Of a DNA stretch of 37,538 bases, positions 1 through 7,857 are shown one piece after another (the first letter of the stretch is position 1; the number at the start of each line of letters is the position of its first letter). Where the stretch lies: positions 1 to 37,538 of IMG/VR virus record IMGVR_UViG_3300006921_000048, one strand, 5' to 3'. The translations under genes and the position numbers were made by a program. A model generated the notes under the pieces. That model saw only the letters and a program-made list of their open reading frames with translations. It ran no database searches and was not told the origin of the DNA. The DNA is from a virus.

Positions 1-382
1 AATGCGCCCCGTTGCCATTTTGTCTTACCTTATCTTTTAAAACTTCAACATCTATTGATAACTTTTCAGTTTGTTTTTGTATAAATTGTATGTTTACTTT
101 GTTGTGCATCATGTCCTCGATCCTCGTTTCTATCTGCTCAACACTTTTATAAAGATCTTCCAATAAAAAATGTTGTTCCTGATCCGTAGGGACTTGTTCA
201 CTTTTCTTTAATAAATCATTTTCAAACAACTCACGTGATGTCTCTAGCGATACCAACCTCGCCGTCAACTCCGTATAAGCGAAGACGCCCATCGCGACAA
301 GAATTATTAGGCTAGCAACCGTCTTCATCGGCATCTGCACAGCAGCCGATTCCGATATGTTTAACGGTTTGTTAATAGGCAT
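1..382 (-). CDS. Small membrane-anchored coiled-coil protein, C-terminus cut by window edge
   Basis: An open frame begins at ATG 382 and runs off the left edge without a stop, giving at least 127 residues. A strong GGAGG ribosome site ends five bases before the ATG, which fixes the start. The first 20 residues look cytoplasmic (MPINKPLNISESAAVQMPMK), followed by one hydrophobic helix at about residues 22-37. After that comes a long charged, heptad-like region (residues 40-120, rich in E, K, L, I) that should form a coiled coil. A single N-terminal anchor with a long coiled coil would fit a spanin-like or membrane scaffold role, but I do not recognise a catalytic or lysis motif, so the function is unknown. 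Similar proteins occur in uncultured marine phages as far as I recall. The start overlaps the end of a 25-residue peptide gene by 11 bases. Confidence 0.8.
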   Translation of the reverse strand, partial: MPINKPLNISESAAVQMPMKTVASLIILVAMGVFAYTELTARLVSLETSRELFENDLLKKSEQVPTDQEQHFLLEDLYKSVEQIETRIEDMMHNKVNIQFIQKQTEKLSIDVEVLKDKVRQNGNGAH

Positions 383-449
383 GTGGGCCTCCACATAAGG
401 CTAACAAAAGAAAACCTAAGATTAAAAATCCTGTAAAATAATAATTCAT
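372..449 (-). CDS. Possible 25-residue hydrophobic peptide
   Basis: Reading leftwards from ATG 449 gives MNYYFTGFLILGFLLLALCG, then GPHAY and a TAA stop. A GGAGAG ribosome site lies seven bases before the ATG. Most of the peptide is one membrane-spanning stretch with a single cysteine at residue 19. The residues before that cysteine (LAL) do not match a lipobox well. The frame overlaps the start of the next gene by 11 bases, which is typical of the coupled genes in this genome. It could be a real membrane peptide or only the leader that carries the ribosome site of the downstream gene. Function unknown. Confidence 0.4.
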   Translation of the reverse strand: MNYYFTGFLILGFLLLALCGGPHAY

Positions 450-463
450 CGTACAACTCTCCA

Positions 464-622
464 TTATTTTTCATTTTCATAAGTCATGTCGGTAGCATGA
501 TCCTTCTCTTTTTTATATACTCTTTTACAAGTACAGGTTTCACAAACGCAAAGACCATATTCATCACCGTGAAGATCTCCATTGCAATGACACTCATGGC
601 TACAAATTTTACATTTAATCAT
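464..622 (-). CDS. Cysteine-rich 52-residue putative metal-binding protein
   Basis: The frame from ATG 622 encodes 52 residues with eight cysteines at positions 4, 7, 11, 13, 25, 27, 30 and 32, plus histidines at 9, 12 and 18. The spacing is C-x2-C-x3-C-x-C, then eleven residues, then C-x-C-x2-C-x-C. This strongly suggests one or two bound zinc (or other metal) ions. The tail (residues 33-52) is charged and has no cysteine. A GAGG ribosome site lies six bases before the ATG, and the start overlaps the end of the 215-residue gene by eight bases. The fold could be a zinc ribbon or a metallothionein-like cluster; I cannot choose between them. Role unknown; nucleic acid or protein binding is possible. 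Confidence 0.75.
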   Translation of the reverse strand: MIKCKICSHECHCNGDLHGDEYGLCVCETCTCKRVYKKEKDHATDMTYENEK

Positions 623-1262
623 TTTTTTCCTCAATTTCGTAAAAGAATTTATCAGTGTCTTCAGTTCTCCATTTTCCTGAATCTTCTACGTTCCACTCGT
701 TAGTTTGCACTTTCCAGTCAGGAGTACTATCTTTTACCGTAAAAGAAGGTAGGTCCCATATACATCTATTGTTAGGTTGTGCTGCAAAATTACCATCATC
801 TAAGGCAATTATGTGAGCGCACTTGTGTTCGTGCGGTATTTCCGAATGATCGGTGTCTAGTATATTAGCATCTGGGTGAGCCCAGTCAACAGTAAATAAA
901 TAAGCACCATGGTGTTTCTTTTTATCTTTACCAAAATAATAACCTGAAGCAGAGCTTAAAATAGACCAATGAGTAACAGTAGGATAATAGCTAAAACAAT
1001 TCCAAAGCTCCAGTTCATCAAGTCTTCTTGTGGGCACTCTGGATGGTTCAAATCCCTTTTGAATAAACGCGCTAATTGGTAAGCGATAAAATATTGCACC
1101 GTTTTCCATGAGAGCATGAAATAATATAGCACGACCCCCCATACTTGTGATGCCAAAGATAATACAATCTTCAACTTCTCCATGATGTTTTTTACAGTCA
1201 TATAAAAACTCTCTCCTTATTTGAGCATAGGTTGTTGGTATGTTTGCATTTAAATAAGCCAT
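615..1262 (-). CDS. Conserved marine-phage protein of unknown function (215 aa)
   Basis: I recognise this as a type of protein that recurs in marine cyanophages and SAR11-type phages, but no function is established to my knowledge. Notable stretches are the N-terminus MAYLNANIPTTYAQIRREFL, a central aromatic segment with YYPTVTHW, and a late segment HEHKCAHIIALDDGNFAAQPNNR (residues about 143-165). There is no signal peptide or membrane helix. The ATG at 1262 has no clear ribosome site, and it lies inside the end of a short upstream frame (1250-1363), so it may be translated by coupling. The gene sits just after DNA polymerase, which suggests expression with the replication genes. Confidence 0.85.
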   Translation of the reverse strand: MAYLNANIPTTYAQIRREFLYDCKKHHGEVEDCIIFGITSMGGRAILFHALMENGAIFYRLPISAFIQKGFEPSRVPTRRLDELELWNCFSYYPTVTHWSILSSASGYYFGKDKKKHHGAYLFTVDWAHPDANILDTDHSEIPHEHKCAHIIALDDGNFAAQPNNRCIWDLPSFTVKDSTPDWKVQTNEWNVEDSGKWRTEDTDKFFYEIEEKND

Positions 1263-1363
1263 AATAAATTTGCTAAAATAAATCCAGCTAAGAATCCTAC
1301 TATATATTCTCTATAATATAAAGAGAACACTTTCCATTTTTCTATTATTTTATGTCGCCCCAA
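1250..1363 (-). CDS. Possible 37-residue single-helix membrane peptide with TTG start
   Basis: Between the polymerase and the 215-residue gene there is an open frame that reads M(TTG)GRHKIIEKWKVFSLYYREY followed by a hydrophobic helix (IVGFLAGFILANLLWLI) and TAA. It starts within the last codons of the polymerase at TTG 1363, with AGGGG five bases upstream, and ends 13 bases inside the 215-residue gene. The positively charged start followed by one membrane helix looks like a real membrane peptide. The overlap on both sides would couple polymerase translation to the next gene, whose own ATG lacks a ribosome site. The TTG start and the short length keep the confidence moderate; the only ATG in the gap (1337) is in another frame and stops after eight codons. 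Confidence 0.45.
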   Translation of the reverse strand: MGRHKIIEKWKVFSLYYREYIVGFLAGFILANLLWLI

Positions 1364-3213
1364 CTTGGCCCCTTTTCAAAATCAACTTTGTTTTTTATTT
1401 TTAGTTTAATTGCATCTTGCATAACTTCAACTATTTTTTTACCCTGCACATCGTCTTCAATTGATATATCTAACTCGTCATGTACTTGTATGTGAGGAAC
1501 AATACCTTCTTCGTATAAATCTAACATAGCTTGTTTAGTCATATCTGCTGCAGAACCTTGTATCAATTTATTTAATGCTTTATATGTGTATGCTCTTCTG
1601 ATAGAATTTTCACCAAATTTTTTTGCAGCTTCTTCCCATGTCATGGGCGGTGTTAATACTCCAGGTCTATAAGCAGCTTCTTCCCATTTATCAAATCTAC
1701 ATACCCTACCACCTATAGTTTGAATTTCTCCAAGTCTTTGAGCATCACGAGAAGTCCAATCCATTAATGATTTTACAAAAGGAACACTGTCATGGTATTT
1801 TTGAAAAAGTTTTTCAGCCTCGTCCCTCGTCTCTAGATTCAATGACGCTTGTAATTTAGCTTTACCCATACCATAAAACAAACCTAGATTAATAGTTTTA
1901 GCTTGTTTTCTTTCTATGTTAGCCATGTTTGCAACCATCTTATGAAAATCCATTTTAGGATCTCGATTAAAAGATCTAACCATTTTTTGTACAGATTCAT
2001 CACCACTAATAATATCGTTATCAGCTGCGTAATGTACAACCAACCTTGGTTCTTGTTGACTATAATCAAAACATCCCCAATCACAACCTTCTTCAGGAAT
2101 AAACAAACCTCTAACTGCTGGTCCTAGTAAATCATCTCTTGAAGGAATCTGTTGCAAGTTTGGATTTGAATAAGAAAATCTACCTGTAATAGTTCCACCT
2201 GCATCTGATCTTAATTGATTGATATCTGCATGTATTCTACCTTTATGTTCGTACCTTATAATCGTATCTATAAATGTTGTGTGAGTCTTATTTAATTCTC
2301 TTGCTTCAGCTATTCTTTTTACTACTTCATTTTCATGAGTAGATAGTATATTCTTTGTAAACGATGGTGCACCAGTTTTTTCAGTACGTTTATAATCTAA
2401 TCCTTGATGGTCAAAAACTTTGGCGATTGATCGTGCTGCCCATATTTGAACATCTACTCCTGTTATTTTTTTCACTTCTGATAATAATGATTTTTCTCTT
2501 GTTTCTAACACATGTTTCAATCTATGAGCTTTATCTATATCTACGCGAACGCCTTGAAAACGCATATCAACTAAACAACGGAAAAGATTAACTTCAAGAT
2601 CAAATATTTTTTTAAGACCTTGTTGTCTTATTTGTGAAGAAAACTTTTTAAAAAGTTTTAATGTAAGTTCTGCATCTTTTTCAGCATACCCACCAACCAT
2701 AGACGCAGGAAGTTTATACATTTCTGATTTTGCATCTACACCTTTTTTATCCGCTGCATCTTGTAAAGCTTTTTCTGATTTAACTTCTCCTAATTCTAAA
2801 TAAGATAATGAATTCAATGAGTAATACATTCTATTTTCATTTAAAATCGCAGCCATAATCATAGTATCAACTATAATTCCATTTATGTGAACACCGTAGG
2901 CATTTATCCAACAAACGTCGTACATTGCGTTATGAAATATTTTAGGACAAGGTAAAGCACAAATGTCTTTTAACCATTTTATTACAGCTTCCTTAGAAAA
3001 AAAATTATCTTGTTCGTGACCAAAAGAATAATATCCTGACCAACCTTCTACAGCTACAGCTACTCCAATTATTTCACCATCACCAACAATAGAGCCAGAT
3101 CCTTTTTTCTTTAGTCCAGGATCTTTTGTCTCTAAGTCGATAGCAATATATGGATAAGAACTTAAATCTTTAAACTCTTGAGGAGAATTCCATATAGGTA
3201 TATCATCGTACAT
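1345..3213 (-). CDS. polA: Family A DNA polymerase with 3'-5' exonuclease
   Basis: This is the phage replicative polymerase. The N-terminal proofreading exonuclease has Exo I with D26 and E28 (IAIDLETK), Exo II around HNAMYDV (D99) and Exo III Y176-x3-D180 (GGYAEKDAEL). The polymerase domain has motif A DYSQQEPR starting at D383, motif B RKQAKTINLGLFYGM (R435, K439, L443, Y447) and motif C HDE at 578-580. The residue equivalent to E. coli Pol I F762 is therefore leucine 443. There is no 5'-3' exonuclease domain, and 622 residues is normal for a phage enzyme. The start is ATG 3213, overlapping the stop of the DUF3310 gene as TAATG. All catalytic residues are present, so it should be active. 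Confidence 0.97.
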   Translation of the reverse strand: MYDDIPIWNSPQEFKDLSSYPYIAIDLETKDPGLKKKGSGSIVGDGEIIGVAVAVEGWSGYYSFGHEQDNFFSKEAVIKWLKDICALPCPKIFHNAMYDVCWINAYGVHINGIIVDTMIMAAILNENRMYYSLNSLSYLELGEVKSEKALQDAADKKGVDAKSEMYKLPASMVGGYAEKDAELTLKLFKKFSSQIRQQGLKKIFDLEVNLFRCLVDMRFQGVRVDIDKAHRLKHVLETREKSLLSEVKKITGVDVQIWAARSIAKVFDHQGLDYKRTEKTGAPSFTKNILSTHENEVVKRIAEARELNKTHTTFIDTIIRYEHKGRIHADINQLRSDAGGTITGRFSYSNPNLQQIPSRDDLLGPAVRGLFIPEEGCDWGCFDYSQQEPRLVVHYAADNDIISGDESVQKMVRSFNRDPKMDFHKMVANMANIERKQAKTINLGLFYGMGKAKLQASLNLETRDEAEKLFQKYHDSVPFVKSLMDWTSRDAQRLGEIQTIGGRVCRFDKWEEAAYRPGVLTPPMTWEEAAKKFGENSIRRAYTYKALNKLIQGSAADMTKQAMLDLYEEGIVPHIQVHDELDISIEDDVQGKKIVEVMQDAIKLKIKNKVDFEKGPSWGDIK

Positions 3214-3434
3214 TAACTATAATCTCTTTCTTTAATCATCTCTAAATAATGTATTGCTTTATCTATATCTTCTACCCCTCCTTTTAAGTGATGTCTACAA
3301 ATATATTTAATTGCATTACCTTCAGCAAATAATAGTTTGTTTTCATTAGCAAACACTGAGGGCTGTATTTTCATGTACATATAATGTGTTCCCGAAACTT
3401 GTTTTAAATATGGATTTTCTTTTTTAGATGTCAT
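3213..3434 (-). CDS. DUF3310 family small protein (73 aa)
   Basis: The segment EGNAIKYICRHHLKGGVEDI followed by DKAIHYLEMI matches the hallmark of the DUF3310 family, widespread small phage proteins often annotated loosely as nucleotide kinase. The precise activity is not established. I chose ATG 3434 (MTSKKENPYLKQVSG) because a GGAG site lies about 13 bases upstream. Extending the frame to 3572 would add 46 residues that are only the helicase gene read in another frame. The start overlaps the end of the SF1 helicase by 11 bases, and the stop overlaps the polymerase ATG (TAATG). Placement between helicase and polymerase supports a role in replication or nucleotide metabolism. Confidence 0.85.
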   Translation of the reverse strand: MTSKKENPYLKQVSGTHYMYMKIQPSVFANENKLLFAEGNAIKYICRHHLKGGVEDIDKAIHYLEMIKERDYS

Positions 3435-4965
3435 AACTATAAGGTGTCTCCGGTTGTAAGATAAACAATCTTTGTTTAGCTCTGGTTGTCCCAACAAAAA
3501 ACAATCTATGTGTTTCATCAGGTTTTTTTTCGTATTGTTCATAAAGAAAACTTGCAGCTGCTTCATGACCAAAATCAGAAAACAAAATCACATTCTCACA
3601 TTCTCTACCTTTAGATTGATGTATAGTTGTAATTTCTATTCTTGATTCTTGCATTAAATCATCACCATGTTTTAAAAGATGATTCATATAATCTTTTACT
3701 TCATCAGAAAAATCTAATTGTTCCCAGTCGCCCGATACTAGAAGCCCGTGATTATTTTTTAGTTCTTCTAAATCTACACTATATAAATTTTGAAAACTCT
3801 TACCGCTCGAAAAACCGCGTTCTATATGGCCTTTTTTAACCTTTAAAAATGAGTACATCACCTTAACATCTTTAGTGTCTACACTTGCACCTTTGTTTAA
3901 ATTAATCCAAGTTCTATATGCTTTTAAATTATCTTTAGGTAAATGTTCTGAAGATTTAGAATCGTATCTATAACCTTTGTGATACAAATGATCTGCAGCT
4001 AACATAGCTAGTTTGTTTGTCTTGCCTAAAATCATCCAATTCTGTTTAGTAAAATCTATGTCTTCAATTCTAACATTTCTATGTACTTGACCTTGCTCAT
4101 CCCTAGGTTCCCATTTTTTTTCTCTTCTAGTTCCTATTCTATTTAAAATACCTGTTGCAATTTCATGAACAAGTTTTGGAACTCTTCTTGATTTAACTTG
4201 TGCATCTATTTCACCTTCTAAGTTAATAAATATATTTGGTTCTGCGCCTTGAAAACCATAAATAGTTTGATCATCATCACCTGCTATGTAAGAACGTTTA
4301 CTTTTCTTTTCAATTGCATCAAACATTTCCCATTGAAGAGGGTTTAAGTCTTGAGCTTCATCTAAAAATACAACATCAGAAGAAAAGAAAGTATCATCTG
4401 TATTAATTCTTTCTATAAATTTAGTTATCATGTCGTGAAACTCTATCATCCCTGTAGCTTCTTTATATTTTTTTAATGAAACATGTATTTGATGTGCAAG
4501 ATCAATATTATTCCAGGCTATGTAACCACATTGAACAGCAGCCTCTTCTAAAGTTATTTTTTTAGATATAGAATAATTTCTAACTTGAAGTATTGGATCC
4601 TCGTATCTTGTTTGTCCAGAAAATTCATCTAATGTAGACTTAACATTTAATGCTTTAGCTCTTGGTTCATATAATTTAAATTGATTCCATTGGCTAACAC
4701 CTTTAATTAATTTATCTTTTGTATTTATTTTAGTTTCTTGAGCACCCATAGCGTGCATAGTAGATACATATTTTAATTTTATATCTGGAAACAATTCAGT
4801 TATTCTTTCTTCTGCTTCTCTTGCTGCAGCTTTACTAAATGTAATATAAATAATTTTTTTAGGATCAGTTTTATTTTCTGATATTTCTTTTTTCATATAA
4901 TGATTTAATAATCTATATGTTTTACCGGTCCCTGGAGGACCTGGTATTATGATTCTTTTTGCCAT
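3424..4965 (-). CDS. UvrD/PcrA-like superfamily 1 DNA helicase
   Basis: All core SF1A motifs are visible: Walker A GPPGTGKT (K15), motif Ia YITFSKAAA (about 40-48), Walker B VVFLDEAQD (D202, E203), motif III GDDDQTIYGFQGAEP (229-243), motif V TTIHQSKGRE (about 446-455) and motif VI VGTTRAKQRL (about 491-500). The protein should move 3'-5' on single-stranded DNA and unwind duplex, feeding the polymerase or assisting recombination. At 513 residues it is shorter than UvrD (about 720), closer to compact phage helicases. An AGGA site precedes ATG 4965, and the start overlaps the primase end by 19 bases. No DnaB or T7 gp4-type helicase is seen in the window, so this may be the main fork helicase; that is inference. 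Confidence 0.95.
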   Translation of the reverse strand: MAKRIIIPGPPGTGKTYRLLNHYMKKEISENKTDPKKIIYITFSKAAAREAEERITELFPDIKLKYVSTMHAMGAQETKINTKDKLIKGVSQWNQFKLYEPRAKALNVKSTLDEFSGQTRYEDPILQVRNYSISKKITLEEAAVQCGYIAWNNIDLAHQIHVSLKKYKEATGMIEFHDMITKFIERINTDDTFFSSDVVFLDEAQDLNPLQWEMFDAIEKKSKRSYIAGDDDQTIYGFQGAEPNIFINLEGEIDAQVKSRRVPKLVHEIATGILNRIGTRREKKWEPRDEQGQVHRNVRIEDIDFTKQNWMILGKTNKLAMLAADHLYHKGYRYDSKSSEHLPKDNLKAYRTWINLNKGASVDTKDVKVMYSFLKVKKGHIERGFSSGKSFQNLYSVDLEELKNNHGLLVSGDWEQLDFSDEVKDYMNHLLKHGDDLMQESRIEITTIHQSKGRECENVILFSDFGHEAAASFLYEQYEKKPDETHRLFFVGTTRAKQRLFILQPETPYSYDI

Positions 4966-6494
4966 GCTGGTTTTCCTATCTTTCTTTCTGTTGGTTCGGG
5001 TCTATCTAAATTTAATCTAGGTACTTTTAAACATCTAACAGTCTTAGTGTTTATTTTAGGATAATCTATTTTAGCTTCAAGGTTTGTCTGTAATAACCGC
5101 ATCACCTTGTTTTTATTCATGTTTTTATCAGACCATTTAATCCTTACTAGATATTTCCAAAAATTATCAAACTTAAAATAAGCTGTGTTTGTGTCATCTT
5201 CTATATAAGCAATACCTCTCAATATATCTTTAATTTCTTTTCCAGGGGTTTTGTTGATAAAATCAGCTAAAGCTTCTTGCAATTGAATTCCAGTTTTTAA
5301 ATCGTCTGGTGCTTTATCATCAGTTAATTCTATGTTTTCTAAAAGTTTAATTAACATTTTTCTCCACATTAATTTAGACGTAGGCATTAAAGGAGTTCCT
5401 ATTTGTTCTAAACACGCTACAGAAAACGCATCAGGTTCATGTAATGTTTTAGAATCTACCTCAACTGTAGAACCATCTATCTCACAAAAATATACAGGTG
5501 GATCAGAATCGTATTTTCTAATTGATGATATTGTTACGGCAGGTGTATCATCACCTACACCAAATTCTTTTGTAGAACATATTTTAGAATCACAATAAGG
5601 TTCAATAGGTTGTTCTTTACATTTATACCTATAATCTTTTCTACACACAGAATCTTTAGTCGTCTCTAATTCAGAACTACCCATAGGTGGTACAAAGTAT
5701 TTATTGTTATAAGAATCCATTTTATTTCTCCACGTGCTTTCATCTGGATAACGTTTTTTTAAATACACACCAACGTTGTACATGGCATCATTTCTTTGTC
5801 CTTCAAAAACTTTAAGTCCTAGTAATGTGACTAAGCAAGGAGGCATTCCTTTAAAATCATCATCTTCTTTTTTAGCAACAATTTCAAATTGATTAAGCTC
5901 TTTTAAAGTTAACTTAATTTTTTCGTAATGATCAAAAAAATCGTTTAATTCTAGTAATGGATTACCGTTTAAATCATGTGCATATCTAACTGTATTTTGC
6001 ATATTATGGTAAGGTAAGTTTAAAAAACTACCAAAGTCACCACGTTCAATTTTAATACTTATTTGTTTTGGAAAAATTTCTGCTTTAGATAAACCAAGAT
6101 CAGCTGCCATAGACTTTAATTTTTTTCGCATAAGTTCTGCTGAAACCGGTTCACTTGTAAATAAAAACAAATGAGCACCACCAGATTTAGATCTAAAAAC
6201 TGTTAGTGGAAATTGTTTTGATTTTAAATCAAGTGATATTTTTTTGTGATCTAGTGGGTAAGTATCCCAGTCAATACATCCCCACGTGCATGTACTGTCT
6301 TCTCTAATAGGTATAATACCTAGTGCAGGATCAGAGCCATCTAAATGTGCTTGCCATAAATCATCAGTAGGAACTTTTTTAACTGTAAAAGATTTTGTTT
6401 TATGTTTACCTTTTTCAGATATTTCGTTCGTCTTGATAGTTTGGCCATAGGCCACATTTAACCCTTCAAATATTTTTTTAAATCTTTCTATCAT
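4947..6494 (-). CDS. Archaeo-eukaryotic type primase (TOTE-primase-like)
   Basis: The N-terminal half is an AEP/PrimPol catalytic core. Motif I is WGCIDWDTYP with acidic D75 and D77, motif II is RSKSGGAHLFLF with H108, and motif III region has EIFPKQ (139-144) followed by GSFLNLPYH (155-163). This order is characteristic of the primase domain known from TOTE conflict systems and many phages. A PPC at 218-220 and a later four-cysteine set C284, C292, C301 and C306 probably bind zinc. The C-terminal 200 residues are not recognised and could be a PriCT-like or DNA-binding region. It should make primers for the family A polymerase. The ATG at 6494 lacks a close ribosome site; a GC-rich hairpin lies just upstream. 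Confidence 0.88.
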   Translation of the reverse strand: MIERFKKIFEGLNVAYGQTIKTNEISEKGKHKTKSFTVKKVPTDDLWQAHLDGSDPALGIIPIREDSTCTWGCIDWDTYPLDHKKISLDLKSKQFPLTVFRSKSGGAHLFLFTSEPVSAELMRKKLKSMAADLGLSKAEIFPKQISIKIERGDFGSFLNLPYHNMQNTVRYAHDLNGNPLLELNDFFDHYEKIKLTLKELNQFEIVAKKEDDDFKGMPPCLVTLLGLKVFEGQRNDAMYNVGVYLKKRYPDESTWRNKMDSYNNKYFVPPMGSSELETTKDSVCRKDYRYKCKEQPIEPYCDSKICSTKEFGVGDDTPAVTISSIRKYDSDPPVYFCEIDGSTVEVDSKTLHEPDAFSVACLEQIGTPLMPTSKLMWRKMLIKLLENIELTDDKAPDDLKTGIQLQEALADFINKTPGKEIKDILRGIAYIEDDTNTAYFKFDNFWKYLVRIKWSDKNMNKNKVMRLLQTNLEAKIDYPKINTKTVRCLKVPRLNLDRPEPTERKIGKPAWQKES

Positions 6495-6504
6495 ATGTTT
6501 GTAT

Positions 6505-6532
6505 GGGCGCTTCCAGTCTCCCTTTAGCGCCC
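6505..6532 (-). promoter_or_regulatory. GC-rich hairpin in the primase leader, purine-rich loop
   Basis: A perfect seven-base inverted repeat, GGGCGCT and AGCGCCC, flanks a 14-base loop. On the minus-strand transcript the loop reads AAAGGGAGACTGGA, which contains a ribosome-site-like AGGGAG. The hairpin starts 11 bases upstream of the primase ATG. No U-run follows it, so it is not a normal terminator. A stem made entirely of G, C and one A-T pair stands out in this AT-rich sequence. It could control primase translation or mark an mRNA processing site. Confidence 0.55.
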
Positions 6533-6542
6533 ACTATTCACA

Positions 6543-7256
6543 CTATTTACCGGCGAATGAGCTGTGAAACTGTTTCGCTCTCTCGTACAATTTAGGATCA
6601 TTAACCATGTCACCTTTAGTAACATTAAATCCATACCATTGATTACCTTTACCAGAGTTCAATACAGAACTTAGGTGGTATTTATGGCTGTAAGAAGCAG
6701 GAGTAAATGATCCATTCTTGCCTTCAAGAGTTATTGAAGCCATCATAGAATTCCATTTTCTGCTAACCTTACCTTGAGAAGAACTCATAGATATAAGAGC
6801 AGGTTCAGTGTTAGTACCATTAAGTATTAATACATAATGTTGACCAACAGTTAAGATATAATGACCATTGTCAAGTCTATCTTTTCCTGAACTGTCTTGT
6901 TTTGTTTTTGAAAGTATCTCGGAAGTTTGAAATATATTTTCCGGTCTACCTGAACCTGTACCAAAATCTGCCCACTCTTGATATTCAAGCTTGTAGTAGC
7001 ATGGTACAACTTCTATTCCTTTAACACCATCATAAACTTGTTTAGTTACAGTGTTAAGAAACATACCTGGTTCTGCACCTTCAACGTAATTTTGATTACG
7101 TTGTTGCGCTTCTCCAGATCCGTTTTGTAAAAGTTTAAGAATAGGTAAAGCTAAACTTTCAGTCTTTACATTCTCTAAACCTTGGTGTGCATCGTCTTCA
7201 AATAAAATATCTGAAGGTAGTTGCGTCTTTTTTATGGTTACTTGTTTCTCGTCCAT
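6543..7256 (-). CDS. Unknown replication-module protein, possible ssDNA-binding protein
   Basis: The protein has 237 residues with no membrane helix. The central part (about 60-200) alternates beta-type hydrophobic stretches such as GIEVVPCYYKLEYQEW, HYILTVGQHYVLIL and ALISMSSSQGKVSRKWNSMM, the last followed by a long conserved-looking basic segment. The aromatic-rich beta pattern and the place directly before the primase and after a coiled-coil partner would fit a phage single-stranded DNA-binding protein, but I cannot see a diagnostic acidic C-terminal tail (it ends HSSFAGK). Treat the role as inference. An AGGAG site six bases before ATG 7256 confirms the start, and the gap to the upstream gene is two bases. 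Confidence 0.8.
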   Translation of the reverse strand: MDEKQVTIKKTQLPSDILFEDDAHQGLENVKTESLALPILKLLQNGSGEAQQRNQNYVEGAEPGMFLNTVTKQVYDGVKGIEVVPCYYKLEYQEWADFGTGSGRPENIFQTSEILSKTKQDSSGKDRLDNGHYILTVGQHYVLILNGTNTEPALISMSSSQGKVSRKWNSMMASITLEGKNGSFTPASYSHKYHLSSVLNSGKGNQWYGFNVTKGDMVNDPKLYERAKQFHSSFAGK

Positions 7257-7258
7257 TT

Positions 7259-7840
7259 TTATCTCCTTTTTATTTTTGTACTGTTACCCGCGTAGATTTT
7301 AAACAAGTCAGAAGGCATCTCATGTCCAGCCTCAAGACGCTCTCTGACAAGTGCTTTTAAAGTTATGGCATGAACCGTTTCTTTCTGGACCGGTTCAAAG
7401 CCCTGCTCTTTTGCAAGGGTAGCGTAAGCTATTGCCTTGTTATCTTCGTCACGACCAAAGGTAACGGTAACATCGTTTTTAATGATGTCACCAAGGCCGT
7501 TGTCTCGAAGCCAGTTAAAAGCTTTATTCTTCCTATCAAAAAAAGAAGACTCATCTTCTCCTCTTCCTTGCGCAACGGAAGCATAATAAAACGGCTTAAC
7601 CTCTACGGACTCACCATCTTTAAGCTTTAATTTTGTAATATTCATTTCTTGCATCATTTTAGGTATTTCAAACTCAGATAAGTTTTTAGCTTTTTCTTTA
7701 AGCTGTGAAATACTTTTTTCAGCATTACTAATTTCGTCTTCAATACTTTTTAATTCTATAACTTTATCAGATAGACTTTTAGCAGAATCTATTTGACTCA
7801 CAGATTCTATTCTATCTTTTTCATAGTTTATATCGTTCAT
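7259..7840 (-). CDS. Unknown coiled-coil replication-module protein (193 aa)
   Basis: Residues about 15-65 form a charged heptad-like coiled coil (DKVIELKSIEDEISNAEKSI and on). They are followed by a compact domain with KLKLKDGESVEVKPFYYASV, NWLRDNGLGDIIKND and TVTFGRDEDN, and a late helix HAITLKALVRERLEAG. I recall similar proteins next to replication genes in many podo- and siphoviruses, but I know no assigned function. A GGAA ribosome site and a near-consensus sigma70 promoter lie just before ATG 7840, so this is the first gene of the main replication operon. The second half of the gene (7300-7500) is visibly richer in G and C than its neighbours. Confidence 0.85.
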   Translation of the reverse strand: MNDINYEKDRIESVSQIDSAKSLSDKVIELKSIEDEISNAEKSISQLKEKAKNLSEFEIPKMMQEMNITKLKLKDGESVEVKPFYYASVAQGRGEDESSFFDRKNKAFNWLRDNGLGDIIKNDVTVTFGRDEDNKAIAYATLAKEQGFEPVQKETVHAITLKALVRERLEAGHEMPSDLFKIYAGNSTKIKRR

Positions 7841-7857
7841 ATTAATTCCTTTCGTGA

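Noticed and set aside
497-703. A 68-residue plus-strand frame
   Set aside because: It is the reverse of the cysteine-rich gene and the end of the 215-residue gene, with no ribosome site or plausible composition.
956-1201. An 81-residue minus-strand frame with hydrophobic C-terminus
   Set aside because: It lies wholly inside the conserved 215-residue gene in another frame and has no ribosome site; the hydrophobic run is an artefact of the other frame.
3435-3572. N-terminal extension of the DUF3310 protein
   Set aside because: The extra 46 residues overlap the helicase motif VI region in another frame; ATG 3434 has a ribosome site and the family domain starts after it.
7370-7630. An 86-residue plus-strand frame
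   Set aside because: Antisense shadow of the 193-residue coiled-coil gene, in its GC-richer half, with no start signal.
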